Shown here one piece after another: positions 1 to 6,843 of a stretch of 13,308 nt of DNA; positions within the stretch are counted from its first letter, which is position 1, and every line of letters starts with the position of its first letter. Source of the stretch: Candidatus Heimdallarchaeota archaeon (GTDB lineage: Archaea > Asgardarchaeota > Heimdallarchaeia > Heimdallarchaeales > Kariarchaeaceae); the NCBI GenBank assembly GCA_030668165.1, contig DAOUUM010000037.1, positions 1 through 13,308 on the forward strand, in the 5' to 3' direction. The notes beneath the pieces are model-generated. The model was not told the origin of the DNA, made no database searches, and worked only from the letters and a program-made list of their open reading frames with translations. The position numbers were made by a program, and so were the translations under genes.

Positions 1-771
1 CCAACAGGGGTTGGAAAAACAGAATTGGCCAAGACTCTTGCCAAGTTCCTATTTGACTCAGAGGACCTTATCATAAGATTGGATATGAGTGAATACATGG
101 AGCGACACTCAGTTTCCAAATTGATTGGAGCCCCACCAGGATATGTGGGATTTGATGATGGTGGCCAATTAACCGAATCCGTCAGACGTAAACCATACTC
201 TGTAATTTTACTTGATGAATTGGAAAAGGCGCATCCAGATGTATTTAATATACTTCTTCAGGTACTTGAGGATGGTAGATTAAGTGATTCCAAGGGCCGA
301 GTGGTTGATTTTTCCAATACTGTAATCATTGCAACATCCAATATTGGATCTGATCTTATTTTGGAGATGACTGAGAAGAAATTAGCCATAGATGAGATTA
401 ATAGCCGAGTTAAATTGGAGATGCGTAATTACTTCAAACCAGAATTCCTGAACAGAATAGATGAAGTATTGATATTCAATTCACTTCCTAAGGAATTGAT
501 GTTTGATATTTTGGAGATCCAGTTAGATAATCTAAATCAACGAATTAATGCCAAAGGATACGAACTCGAGGTCAGTCCCAAGTTAAAACAATTTTTGGTT
601 TCTGAAGGTTATGATCCTGTATTTGGTGCAAGGCCTTTGAGACGAACCATTCAAAAGTATCTGGAGAACTCTCTAGCTGATTTCATGTTGAATAATTACA
701 AGGAAAAGAATAGGGAACAAAAATTACTTGCAGATATTGAAGAGGGTAAAATAATTCTAAGATCAGAGTAG
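1..771 (+). CDS. clpB: ClpB/Hsp104-type protein disaggregase, C-terminal part (5' end outside window)
   Basis: This is the second AAA+ domain and C-terminal small domain of a ClpB-family chaperone, a cytosolic hexamer that threads aggregated proteins through its pore using ATP, usually with DnaK. The frame is open from base 1 and gives 256 visible residues; the TTG at 25 is not the start. Visible motifs, counted from base 1, are the Walker A tail (TGVGKTE, 2-8), the pore-loop motif GYVG (47-50), Walker B (VILLDELEK, 68-76), sensor 1 (ATSNIGS, 111-117), the arginine finger in FLNRIDE (149-155) and sensor 2 in GARPLRR (209-215). All key residues are present, so the domain should be active. The N-terminal domain, first AAA+ domain and coiled-coil M-domain lie upstream of the window. 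ClpA or ClpC are alternatives. The IGL/IGF-type ClpP-binding loop of those unfoldases is not seen, and the sequence reads most like ClpB. A T-rich terminator follows. Confidence 0.95.
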   Translation, partial: PTGVGKTELAKTLAKFLFDSEDLIIRLDMSEYMERHSVSKLIGAPPGYVGFDDGGQLTESVRRKPYSVILLDELEKAHPDVFNILLQVLEDGRLSDSKGRVVDFSNTVIIATSNIGSDLILEMTEKKLAIDEINSRVKLEMRNYFKPEFLNRIDEVLIFNSLPKELMFDILEIQLDNLNQRINAKGYELEVSPKLKQFLVSEGYDPVFGARPLRRTIQKYLENSLADFMLNNYKEKNREQKLLADIEEGKIILRSE

Positions 772-816
772 TTAATTCTTAGCAGTGAAATGAGGCTATA
801 GTTCCCCCAACCCCAA

Positions 817-870
817 TTATTTTTATTTTTTTCATAATATTTTTCTCTTATTTTTTAATTTTAGTTTTTA
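817..870 (+). terminator. T-rich archaeal-type terminator after clpB
   Basis: A dense series of T runs (several of 5-7 T) starts about 45 bases after the ClpB stop and has no stable GC stem before it. Archaeal RNA polymerase typically terminates on such oligo-T tracts. It separates clpB from the next gene on the same strand. Confidence 0.55.
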
Positions 871-901
871 GTAATTAATCATTATTATGATTTCATTTTT
901 G

Positions 902-930
902 TTGAAAAAGAGGTCAAACGTCTTCTTCAA
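902..930. repeat. Imperfect hairpin upstream of the 75-residue gene
   Basis: Bases 902-913 and 919-930 are inverted repeats matching at 10 of 12 positions, with a 5-base loop (914-918). The hairpin lies just upstream of the likely TATA box at 940, so it could be an operator. It is not directly followed by a T run, which argues against a terminator. Confidence 0.3.
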
Positions 931-939
931 TTCAATAAT

Positions 940-949
940 CTACAAATAA
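940..949 (+). promoter_or_regulatory. TATA-like box for the gene at 971
   Basis: CTACAAATAA lies 22-31 bases before the ATG at 971. This spacing fits a leaderless archaeal transcript, and no Shine-Dalgarno motif is seen before the ATG. Confidence 0.4.
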
Positions 950-970
950 TGGTTAGCATTATTTAGTTCT

Positions 971-1198
971 ATGCCAGAAGTAGACCATTTAACCCACCTT
1001 CTAAAGGATGGAAAGAGAAAAAATGAATTCACCGTGCGATATAAGGACGGAGATAAAGTAAAAGAAATAGATTCTGTTAGACTATTGAAAGTGGGTGATA
1101 ATGGAGTCACTGTGGAAGAGATGAAACGAATGGGTAAGAATCGTGTTTACTACATCCCTAATCTTGCACTTGTATATCTTAGATCTGAAATTTTCTAG
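971..1198 (+). CDS. Small basic protein of unknown function, 75 residues
   Basis: I do not recognise this family. The protein is small and charged. Its centre alternates short hydrophobic and polar stretches (FTVRYKDGDKV at 20-30, IDSVRLLKVGDNGVTVEE at 33-50), suggesting a small beta-barrel or SH3-like fold, with a hydrophobic C-terminus (YYIPNLALVYLRSEIF, 60-75). There are no cysteines, membrane helix or signal peptide. A well-placed TATA-like box and ordinary codon use support a real gene. It stands alone between the ClpB terminator and the MFS gene, so context does not suggest a function. A nucleic-acid-binding role is possible from size and charge, but that is only inference. Confidence 0.65.
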   Translation: MPEVDHLTHLLKDGKRKNEFTVRYKDGDKVKEIDSVRLLKVGDNGVTVEEMKRMGKNRVYYIPNLALVYLRSEIF

Positions 1199-1243
1199 AA
1201 AATCATTAATTTATTTCATATCATTGTTTAGGACAAAGATTCA

Positions 1244-1253
1244 CTTAATTACA
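1244..1253 (+). promoter_or_regulatory. TATA-like box for the MFS transporter gene
   Basis: CTTAATTACA lies 22-31 bases before the GTG start at 1275. It supports that GTG and a leaderless transcript. Confidence 0.4.
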
Positions 1254-1274
1254 TAATTTATAGAACTCGATTTA

Positions 1275-2393
1275 GTGTCCAAATCCCATGATCTGCAATT
1301 AATTATGTTTATGACAAATATTGCAACTGCAGGTGCTTTATTCTTTTTCCAGCTTCTCCTCCAAGACAGAGGGATAACAGATGTTGAGATTGGATACTTG
1401 GCAATTATTTTCTCGGTATTTTTAGTAATTTCAAACTCAATTGCGGGAAAAGTGGCTGATACAATTCACAGGAGAAAAATACTCCTAGCTGGCTTGATCC
1501 TATCCTCGGTCTCAATTCTACTAAACATATATCCCACAACCTTCACATCATTTGCGATCATCAGAATAATTAACGGGATTACACTCGGATTATACCCTAG
1601 TTCAATAATTACAATTGCTTCTCATAAAAAAATGCCTCTTGGTAACTTATCCGCCTTTGGTAGCTTTGGTTGGAGTATAGGGGTATATGTGGTGGGGTAT
1701 ATCGCAGAAATTTATCGATTAGAACTGGCATTCATTTTGGGTGCAATTGTGATGACAATCACATTTCTGCTGGCTTATTTATCTGGTACTGGAAATATTG
1801 AATCAGATCTGAATAATACTGGTAATGGAGAAATAAGTTATCTTGAAGTCATTAAACGAAATTGGTTGGTTTACCTAACTGCACTACTAAGGCATGGTAC
1901 AGCCCATGCAATTTGGATCTTCTGGCCACTATTTTTGAAGTTTGACCTCAGCTTGACAGATTCACAGATTGGTATTGTACTTGCGATCAATCCCATAGTT
2001 CAGGCTATAATGATGAAACTGGTCACTGACCGGGGAAATCCAAAAATAATGTATTTGACAGGAATTATAATATCAGCTCTGGCATTTTACTCATTTACCA
2101 TATCATCCAATTTTCTTGAGATATCGCTGACACAGATTATACTGGGTATTTCCTGGGCATTTTTCCTAGTGGGGGCGATACGTGTACTTGAATCTGAAAA
2201 TAAAGCAAGCAACTCGGTTGGCAGGGCAACTGGGTTCTTCAATTCAATTATGTCAATGTCATCCATCACTGGACCAATTATTGCAATAATTCTGTTCACC
2301 TTCTATGAAAATTATATTGCTGCAATGTACCTCTCTGTAATCGTAAGTTTGATAGCCTCATTAATCTATTTTGCAAAGGCTCTGAAAAAATAA
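1275..2393 (+). CDS. Major facilitator superfamily transporter, about 12 membrane helices
   Basis: This inner-membrane secondary transporter has 372 residues with about twelve hydrophobic segments, near 8-28, 37-57, 69-88, 90-111, 125-145, 147-167, 195-222, 230-248, 256-275, 282-302, 318-343 and 345-368. The MFS motif A between helices 2 and 3 is clear (GKVADTIHRRKIL, 58-70), and a weaker copy lies between helices 8 and 9 (KLVTDRGNPK, 248-257), reflecting the two-fold repeat. A hydrophilic linker of about 25 residues (170-194) separates the halves. The substrate cannot be read from the sequence; drug or sugar exporter-like families are both possible. The start is a GTG, with a TATA-like box 22-31 bases upstream and no ATG close by. 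No partner gene is linked to it. Confidence 0.9.
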   Translation: MSKSHDLQLIMFMTNIATAGALFFFQLLLQDRGITDVEIGYLAIIFSVFLVISNSIAGKVADTIHRRKILLAGLILSSVSILLNIYPTTFTSFAIIRIINGITLGLYPSSIITIASHKKMPLGNLSAFGSFGWSIGVYVVGYIAEIYRLELAFILGAIVMTITFLLAYLSGTGNIESDLNNTGNGEISYLEVIKRNWLVYLTALLRHGTAHAIWIFWPLFLKFDLSLTDSQIGIVLAINPIVQAIMMKLVTDRGNPKIMYLTGIIISALAFYSFTISSNFLEISLTQIILGISWAFFLVGAIRVLESENKASNSVGRATGFFNSIMSMSSITGPIIAIILFTFYENYIAAMYLSVIVSLIASLIYFAKALKK

Positions 2394-2405
2394 GAGTTAT
2401 AAAAA

Positions 2406-2416
2406 TCGATTATCGA
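2406..2416. promoter_or_regulatory. Palindrome TCGATtATCGA upstream of a TATA box
   Basis: A perfect 5+1+5 palindrome ends four bases before the TATA-like box of the 70-residue gene and begins 13 bases after the MFS stop. The position suits an operator or upstream activator site. It is short enough to be chance. Confidence 0.25.
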
Positions 2417-2420
2417 AATT

Positions 2421-2430
2421 CTTAAATTAA
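2421..2430 (+). promoter_or_regulatory. TATA-like box for the 70-residue Cys-rich gene
   Basis: CTTAAATTAA sits 20-29 bases before the ATG at 2450, with an A-rich BRE-like stretch just upstream. It suggests separate, leaderless transcription rather than read-through from the MFS gene. Confidence 0.45.
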
Positions 2431-2449
2431 TATTTGATCATATTATATT

Positions 2450-2662
2450 ATGGATCTAGATCCCAAATACCAAAATTTACCAAAAGAACACATTTGTGAA
2501 AATTGTAAGACTGAAATGAATGCTCCCATGCATTGTGGCCATCCCATGCACGTGGAAATTCTTGAAGATGGACCTAATTGGGTCTGCTGGATGGGCACAT
2601 CATGTGGTAAGAAATTAATAGATACTTGCTGTGAAAATTCTTTACTTATTTATAGAAATTAG
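2450..2662 (+). CDS. Small Cys/His-rich putative metal-binding protein, 70 residues
   Basis: This short soluble protein has an unusual density of metal ligands: C16 and C19 (a CxxC knuckle), H28, C29, H31 and H34 in the segment MHCGHPMH, then C46, C52, C60 and C61. The CGHPM segment recurs, as I recall, in small archaeal zinc-ribbon-like proteins of unknown role. One or two zinc ions are likely, but a structural versus redox role cannot be told. It has its own TATA-like box. Its TAG stop (2660-2662) interlocks with the TAA stop of the convergent Yip1-like gene, a four-base tail-to-tail overlap. There is no signal peptide, so it is presumably cytosolic. Confidence 0.75.
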   Translation: MDLDPKYQNLPKEHICENCKTEMNAPMHCGHPMHVEILEDGPNWVCWMGTSCGKKLIDTCCENSLLIYRN

Positions 2663-3540
2663 ACATTAATATAAGATACATAGGCAGAATAGAATCCCCA
2701 GAGTCCAAGACCAACAGTTATCATCATCAAAGAGCCTCCCTGGTATCCAGTTGCTTTGATTCCCTTATAGAGTACCCACAATGACGCCAAAAGGGCAATG
2801 ACAATAATGATGAAGCTGAGCATCATATAGAGAGGGGAGAAATTACTAACAATTGTTGTAGTTGCAGATTCCGTCCCAGCCACGGTTGTTGCAGTCAAGT
2901 GAAACACTTGATTATCTTCAACCTGTAATAAAATAATTTGAAGGAGAGCAACAAATATTGAAGGGACATATCGGATGGCATTCAATTTTCTCATGGCAAC
3001 ACTGGCATTTAAATTAACAGGGCTATTTATTGGCATTCCAGTCTTTATGAGTGCACCCAGAATCCAACTTCCAATATACCAGACTACAAATACTCCAATA
3101 AAACTGACTATAGCAGAAACTGATGCCAAAACTGACAGAACTTCAGGCTCAAATGCTTGCGTAATGTCCTCACTTAACCCCTCTTCGAAGGTGTAGGTGA
3201 CCTTAATTGTTATTAAATAGGTAAGAACCGCACTTAAAAATGCATAAATCAGTACTATGGGTGTAGGACTCGGTGCATTGGCATCCTCTAACAGAGGAGG
3301 AATTGTACTATCTGGTTTCACATAACTGTTGATGGCCGCATTTATTAGATTACCCTGATTCCAGGTACTTGGCCCAGCCATCATCGTTGGAGAAAAACTT
3401 TCCTGAGTTTCATAATCTCCCAGTTGTGAATATTTGCCTGGTTTGGCTGCTTTCAGTTCTTTTCCACAGTTTTCGCAGAAGATACTTGAAGGCTCATTTT
3501 TTCCCCCACAATCAGCACAGAATATTGAATTTTCAGTCAT
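2659..3540 (-). CDS. Zinc-ribbon plus Yip1-like multi-pass membrane protein
   Basis: The protein has 293 residues. The N-terminus is a cytosolic zinc ribbon with CxxC pairs C8/C11 and C22/C25 (CADCGG, CENCGK). A low-complexity linker rich in Pro, Ser and Asn (about 30-92) follows. The C-terminal part has five hydrophobic segments near 95-114, 134-164, 192-207, 238-260 and 270-290, as expected of the Yip1 domain family. The segment RKLNAIRYVPSIF (184-196) resembles the family core. Eukaryotic Yip1 proteins act in ER-Golgi membrane traffic with Rab GTPases, whereas the function of prokaryotic members is unknown. Zinc ribbons fused to membrane domains are common in archaea. It has a TATA-like box at 3563-3572 and is probably transcribed alone. 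The Yip1 assignment is by pattern only. Confidence 0.8.
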   Translation of the reverse strand: MTENSIFCADCGGKNEPSSIFCENCGKELKAAKPGKYSQLGDYETQESFSPTMMAGPSTWNQGNLINAAINSYVKPDSTIPPLLEDANAPSPTPIVLIYAFLSAVLTYLITIKVTYTFEEGLSEDITQAFEPEVLSVLASVSAIVSFIGVFVVWYIGSWILGALIKTGMPINSPVNLNASVAMRKLNAIRYVPSIFVALLQIILLQVEDNQVFHLTATTVAGTESATTTIVSNFSPLYMMLSFIIIVIALLASLWVLYKGIKATGYQGGSLMMITVGLGLWGFYSAYVSYINV

Positions 3541-3562
3541 ATCTTAATCAGATAGAATGATG

Positions 3563-3572
3563 ATTTTAAAAA
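3563..3572 (-). promoter_or_regulatory. TATA-like box for the zinc-ribbon/Yip1-like gene
   Basis: Read on the minus strand, TTTTTAAAAT lies 23-32 bases before the ATG at 3540, good spacing for a leaderless transcript. Confidence 0.4.
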
Positions 3573-3618
3573 TAATTATGATATATCCCAATTTTTATGA
3601 TATTTTGTATTAATCAAA

Positions 3619-4269
3619 TCAAACTAAATGTAATAAAAATTTCTCAATGTCATTTGCAATCCAGAATGCCACAGTATCTTGTTTCTTATCTGGGACCTCT
3701 AGATTATGATTTGCCCCTTTAATCAATTTGACCTGCACATGATTTGCCATCATCTGAATAGAATTCTCCATTCTTTGATAATCCCCTCTTTTTGAATTCG
3801 ATCCCTGACAAAAAATGCCTTCTCCCAATATAGCAGCAAAAGAACGGGGATCAGCCAGTTCAGGTCTATTTAGTGGAAATAATGGATAGGATAGGCCAAC
3901 AATTGCTGGTACATTCGAACCATCATCGAGTATGCTAGCAATTCTTACAGAACTCTCTGCCGCAATTCCATGTCCACCCATGGCCCATCGAATATCGGGA
4001 TACTGTTGAACAATCCAATTGTAAACATGGATGAATGCCTGATCAAGTGAAGCTGGATCCTTATATTTTATTTTTGACATTCTGAATGGAAAGTTAAATC
4101 TCACGGTAGATATATTTTTCTCTGCCAATTTTTTTGACACTGAAGCAAGAACTCCCTTATCAATATCTGTATACTCACCGTGTCCCAGCACAATTCCCCA
4201 TTTACCATTTTTTATCCTTGTTATTCCATGCAATTCGGGAGAATAAGGGATTGTAATACTGTTTTCCAT
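3619..4269 (-). CDS. KANL3/Tex30-type alpha/beta hydrolase-like protein, probably catalytically altered
   Basis: The 216-residue protein has the alpha/beta hydrolase layout of the KANL3/Tex30 (dienelactone hydrolase-like) family. It shows an oxyanion-side loop (LGHGEY, 28-33), the strand-helix VRFNFPFRMSKIKYKDP (56-72), the nucleophile-elbow region (AMGGHGIAAESS, 96-107), GLSYPLFPLNRPE (125-137), the acid-residue loop (FCQGSNSKRGD, 153-163) and the conserved histidine in GANHNLEVP (185-193, H188). In active relatives the elbow reads G-x-S-x-G. Here the matching positions are H100/G101, so the serine is absent, and the usual Asp after QG appears to be Ser or Asn. The fold is likely kept while ordinary hydrolase chemistry is lost. 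It sits downstream of a zinc finger gene on the same strand, 140 bases away, with its own TATA-like sequence at 4297-4306. Confidence 0.8.
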   Translation of the reverse strand: MENSITIPYSPELHGITRIKNGKWGIVLGHGEYTDIDKGVLASVSKKLAEKNISTVRFNFPFRMSKIKYKDPASLDQAFIHVYNWIVQQYPDIRWAMGGHGIAAESSVRIASILDDGSNVPAIVGLSYPLFPLNRPELADPRSFAAILGEGIFCQGSNSKRGDYQRMENSIQMMANHVQVKLIKGANHNLEVPDKKQDTVAFWIANDIEKFLLHLV

Positions 4270-4296
4270 TTCTGCAAATCAATAAAGAGAAATAGG

Positions 4297-4306
4297 AATT
4301 TTAAAT
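4297..4306 (-). promoter_or_regulatory. TATA-like box for the hydrolase-like gene
   Basis: On the minus strand ATTTAAAATT lies 28-37 bases before the ATG at 4269, giving a very short leader. An alternative weak T/A-rich box is nearer the start. Confidence 0.35.
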
Positions 4307-4409
4307 GAATTCAAATGAAACTACCATTTTGAAAGGATGGTTAAAAATGCATATACATCACATTACTTTCTGTTTGGATAAAAGTGTAAATACGAAATTA
4401 CTCATGAGA

Positions 4410-4586
4410 TTATCCCGTTCTATATTCACCTGGAGGAAATGATCTATGTGTACCATGAACGTTGATACAATTTCTACACAATAATGTTTTCCTATCAAGA
4501 CACTGATCGCAATAACCCCTTTTACAAAGTTTACAGTGATATTTGGCATAATTTTGATGGCATTGTGCGCACAATTCTAGCTTCAT
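4410..4586 (-). CDS. Small B-box-like zinc finger protein, 58 residues
   Basis: Found by translating the gap by hand. A TGA lies directly before the ATG at 4586, so this is the longest possible start, and the TAA is at 4410-4412. Ligands are C6, C9, C18, C21, C26, C29, C37, C40, H44 and H47, in the pattern CxxC-x8-CxxC-x4-CxxC-x7-CxxC-x3-H-x2-H. The core (LCAQCHQNYAKYHCKLC, then RGYCDQC) is very like the B-box zinc finger of TRIM proteins, which has the same spacing and an A-x-Y/F-x-C signature. Two or three zinc ions could be bound. B-boxes mediate protein contacts, and here there is no RING or coiled coil, so it is a stand-alone finger. Ten spaced ligands are very unlikely by chance. It is divergent from the RHH gene. 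Confidence 0.8.
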   Translation of the reverse strand: MKLELCAQCHQNYAKYHCKLCKRGYCDQCLDRKTLLCRNCINVHGTHRSFPPGEYRTG

Positions 4587-4748
4587 TCAGTAGTATTTCA
4601 CCATTCATAGTATTAAGTTTTTTGTAAATTTTAACTATATTTAATTTGAAACACAATGTTAATTTGCGTAATTTTTTTCACGATTTAGTATCTTAACTAT
4701 GATTTCCATAGGTAAAAATTATTATAAGAGAATTACATACTGCTGATA
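4587..4748. promoter_or_regulatory. Divergent intergenic region between the zinc finger and RHH genes
   Basis: This 162-base AT-rich stretch holds both outward promoters. A TATA-like CTTAATA is at 4611-4617 for the minus-strand gene (25-31 bases before its ATG), and TTATTATAA is at 4719-4727 for the plus-strand gene (22-30 bases before its ATG). The arrangement would let the RHH protein regulate itself and the zinc finger gene, but I see no strong paired operator. Confidence 0.4.
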
Positions 4749-5249
4749 ATGAAAAAAGGTTCACGGTTATCCTTTAGAATTTCGTCGAAGTTAGATGGTA
4801 CCATTGAAAAAGCAATTCTACAATCTCAAGGTGAAATTAGGGATAGATCCGAGTTTGGATTGAAATCAGTGATTTATTTCTTGAATTATCTAGCACATAC
4901 GAAGTCAGAGGAACAAGTTTTGATGGCTGCAATATTAAAATTGGCTGAATCAAAAAGTATCAAGACCCATGATATTGATGAGATCAATACTGTGTTCCAA
5001 GAAAAATTGCAGATTATTAAAGAGATTGATGTGAAATCTGAGCATCCCAAATTCTCTGAATTGCTGACCATAATTGATAATCTCCCCACCAAATTCCAGG
5101 AAACCTATATCAATCGTTTAGATGAGGTGGAATTTGATGAAATCGAGGAATTATATAAAGAGGTCCGCGAAAAATACTATCTTGAGGGCAAAGACCCGCT
5201 GATTGTCGAGGATGAGATTGAAAAGGATATCGTAATTAAACAAAAATAA
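4749..5249 (+). CDS. Ribbon-helix-helix (CopG/MetJ-type) DNA-binding protein with helical C-terminal domain
   Basis: The protein has 166 residues. The first 48 fit a ribbon-helix-helix fold: a basic start, a short strand RLSFRISSK (6-14), helix one (LDGTIEKAI, 15-23) and, after a turn with G28, helix two (SEFGLKSVIYFLNYL, 34-48). RHH proteins dimerise and bind DNA with the paired strand, usually as repressors. The remaining 118 residues are rich in Glu, Lys and Ile and predicted helical, and may be an oligomerisation or partner-binding domain; I do not recognise it. The gene has its own TATA-like box and is divergent from the zinc finger gene. It is followed after 46 bases by the 7-helix membrane protein gene. 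Its target is unknown. It could also be a toxin-antitoxin antitoxin, but no toxin gene is adjacent. Confidence 0.7.
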   Translation: MKKGSRLSFRISSKLDGTIEKAILQSQGEIRDRSEFGLKSVIYFLNYLAHTKSEEQVLMAAILKLAESKSIKTHDIDEINTVFQEKLQIIKEIDVKSEHPKFSELLTIIDNLPTKFQETYINRLDEVEFDEIEELYKEVREKYYLEGKDPLIVEDEIEKDIVIKQK

Positions 5250-5295
5250 TTAAATCCATCATGATGAAATAAGTATTTTAAATATATCTTATAAT

Positions 5296-6843
5296 ATGAA
5301 ATTAGGCAGTAATAAAGGTGTTTCTTTAATTAGTAGTGATCATAACCACCCTCTAAGTTATTTATTTGTAGAGCAGAGTGAAGTATTACCTGAGTCAATG
5401 TTACGTATCTTAGTAGTTCTTCATCTCATAGTATTAATCACTATAGTAGTATTTTACCAACTCACAAGAAAGAGAATAGTGACCTCAGTTAGGGGACCAT
5501 CAGAAGAAACAGAGCACGAGTTCCCGAAAAAGTTCCTAAACAATTTGAAATTAATTTACATATCATTCTTTATTTATGAATTTGGCTCGTTTCTGACCCA
5601 TTTTCTTGCATTGGTTATCGACCCCGAAATTATCCGTAATGATCTACATATGGAATATGCATATTTTGGCGTGGGAGGAGTTAATCTCTTTGCATGGTTA
5701 TCGTACCTAATATTATTTCCCACAATGGATAGGCTCTTCTCAGATTTGAATTACCTGAAATATGAGGAAACTAGAACCCCAAAATATAATTGGAAATACA
5801 TTGTTTTACTGCTATTTTCTATATTACTGTATTTTTATTTAATCGCCGATTCAGATGGTCGTTTATTATTAATAAAGATCATGGTTCTCCTTCTTGCCCC
5901 CTTGGTAATCGCACAGGTTGCTAATTACTTCAAAAAATCAAGAATGGATATGATTAATCCTGATATACTAATTCGATCTAGAATCAATGTTCTGGGTGTC
6001 ATTGTGTCAATAATAGTTGCAGGTGTATTAATTATCAATTTTCTATTCCTGCCACTTGATCCTGATCCCCGTATGTGGCCCACTCGCAATCCTGTGGTAG
6101 AATTACTCATCCTCTATCCCGTATTTCATACACTCTTTGGGGCTGTGGGTATCTATATCATCATTCGTTTTCCAAGATGGTTGAGATTAAAATTTGATGT
6201 GACTGATGAAATCTATTACCGGTATCAGGATAGTCGTATGGATTATGATTGGAGACAAATAGATAGGAGTGATTCCTCAGATTTCTATCCTGTTACATCT
6301 GATGTAATTCGTGGAGAGACAATCCTCTTTTACAATGGTGGTGATGATGATTTGAATTTCATTAAAAATATTGAAGAATTTTTTGCTACAGACAATAAAA
6401 TCACAACAGTTCAATACAATGAGGAATATATTCAAAAATATCTTCTACCAACCAACAACATTGTAGTTTTGGCAAATCATAGAGATGCGTTTATTGATCT
6501 ACTGATTAATCAAGCGCAGAAAATCTCAGGAAAAAGAATTCAATTCAACGGAAACATATCTATTCATGGATTCAAATACAATCTTGAGACAGCTTTATTT
6601 GCTGGTTTTCCTTCAATGTGGCATCCAGGAAAAAGTATTATTCTTCTACTAGCCAAACCAAAAATACAGGCCGCTTTACTCGACTTTGTACTAACGTTCG
6701 GAACATATCTGAATGAGGTGATTAAGGAACAGGAAATCTACTATATTTTAAAATTTCCACGTATTGGTAGTAGTTACCATCCCATACCTCCCAGTAAATA
6801 TGATCCGAGAAAACCTGATGATAATTATTTTGATAAATTTTAA
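5296..6843 (+). CDS. Seven-helix membrane protein with a soluble C-terminal domain, function unknown
   Basis: The protein has 515 residues. Hydrophobic segments lie near 36-56, 84-107, 123-143, 167-185, 190-211, 230-253 and 268-291, giving about seven helices, so an outside N-terminus and inside C-terminus are plausible, as in 7TM sensor proteins. Residues 300-515 are soluble and start with a Tyr/Asp-rich linker. The part at about 384-465 (NNIVVLANHRD, then IHGFKY, then GFPSMWHPGKSIILLLAK) looks like an alternating strand-helix domain. I have a weak recollection of similar segments fused to bacterial hydrolases, but I cannot name the family. No kinase, GGDEF or phosphatase motif is seen. TATA-like sequence at 5271-5287 is unusually close to the ATG, so a slightly later start or another promoter is possible. 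Its stop interlocks with that of the convergent propeller gene. Confidence 0.7.
   Translation: MKLGSNKGVSLISSDHNHPLSYLFVEQSEVLPESMLRILVVLHLIVLITIVVFYQLTRKRIVTSVRGPSEETEHEFPKKFLNNLKLIYISFFIYEFGSFLTHFLALVIDPEIIRNDLHMEYAYFGVGGVNLFAWLSYLILFPTMDRLFSDLNYLKYEETRTPKYNWKYIVLLLFSILLYFYLIADSDGRLLLIKIMVLLLAPLVIAQVANYFKKSRMDMINPDILIRSRINVLGVIVSIIVAGVLIINFLFLPLDPDPRMWPTRNPVVELLILYPVFHTLFGAVGIYIIIRFPRWLRLKFDVTDEIYYRYQDSRMDYDWRQIDRSDSSDFYPVTSDVIRGETILFYNGGDDDLNFIKNIEEFFATDNKITTVQYNEEYIQKYLLPTNNIVVLANHRDAFIDLLINQAQKISGKRIQFNGNISIHGFKYNLETALFAGFPSMWHPGKSIILLLAKPKIQAALLDFVLTFGTYLNEVIKEQEIYYILKFPRIGSSYHPIPPSKYDPRKPDDNYFDKF

Noticed and set aside
4323..4341. Short inverted repeat ACCAT/ATGGT as a terminator for the zinc finger gene
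   Set aside because: Only five base pairs with a 9-base loop and no T run follows in the direction of transcription.
4358..4549. 63-codon minus-strand frame in the gap after the hydrolase
   Set aside because: It overlaps the Cys-rich frame at 4410-4586 in another phase. That frame has a clear zinc finger pattern, whereas this one looks like its shadow.
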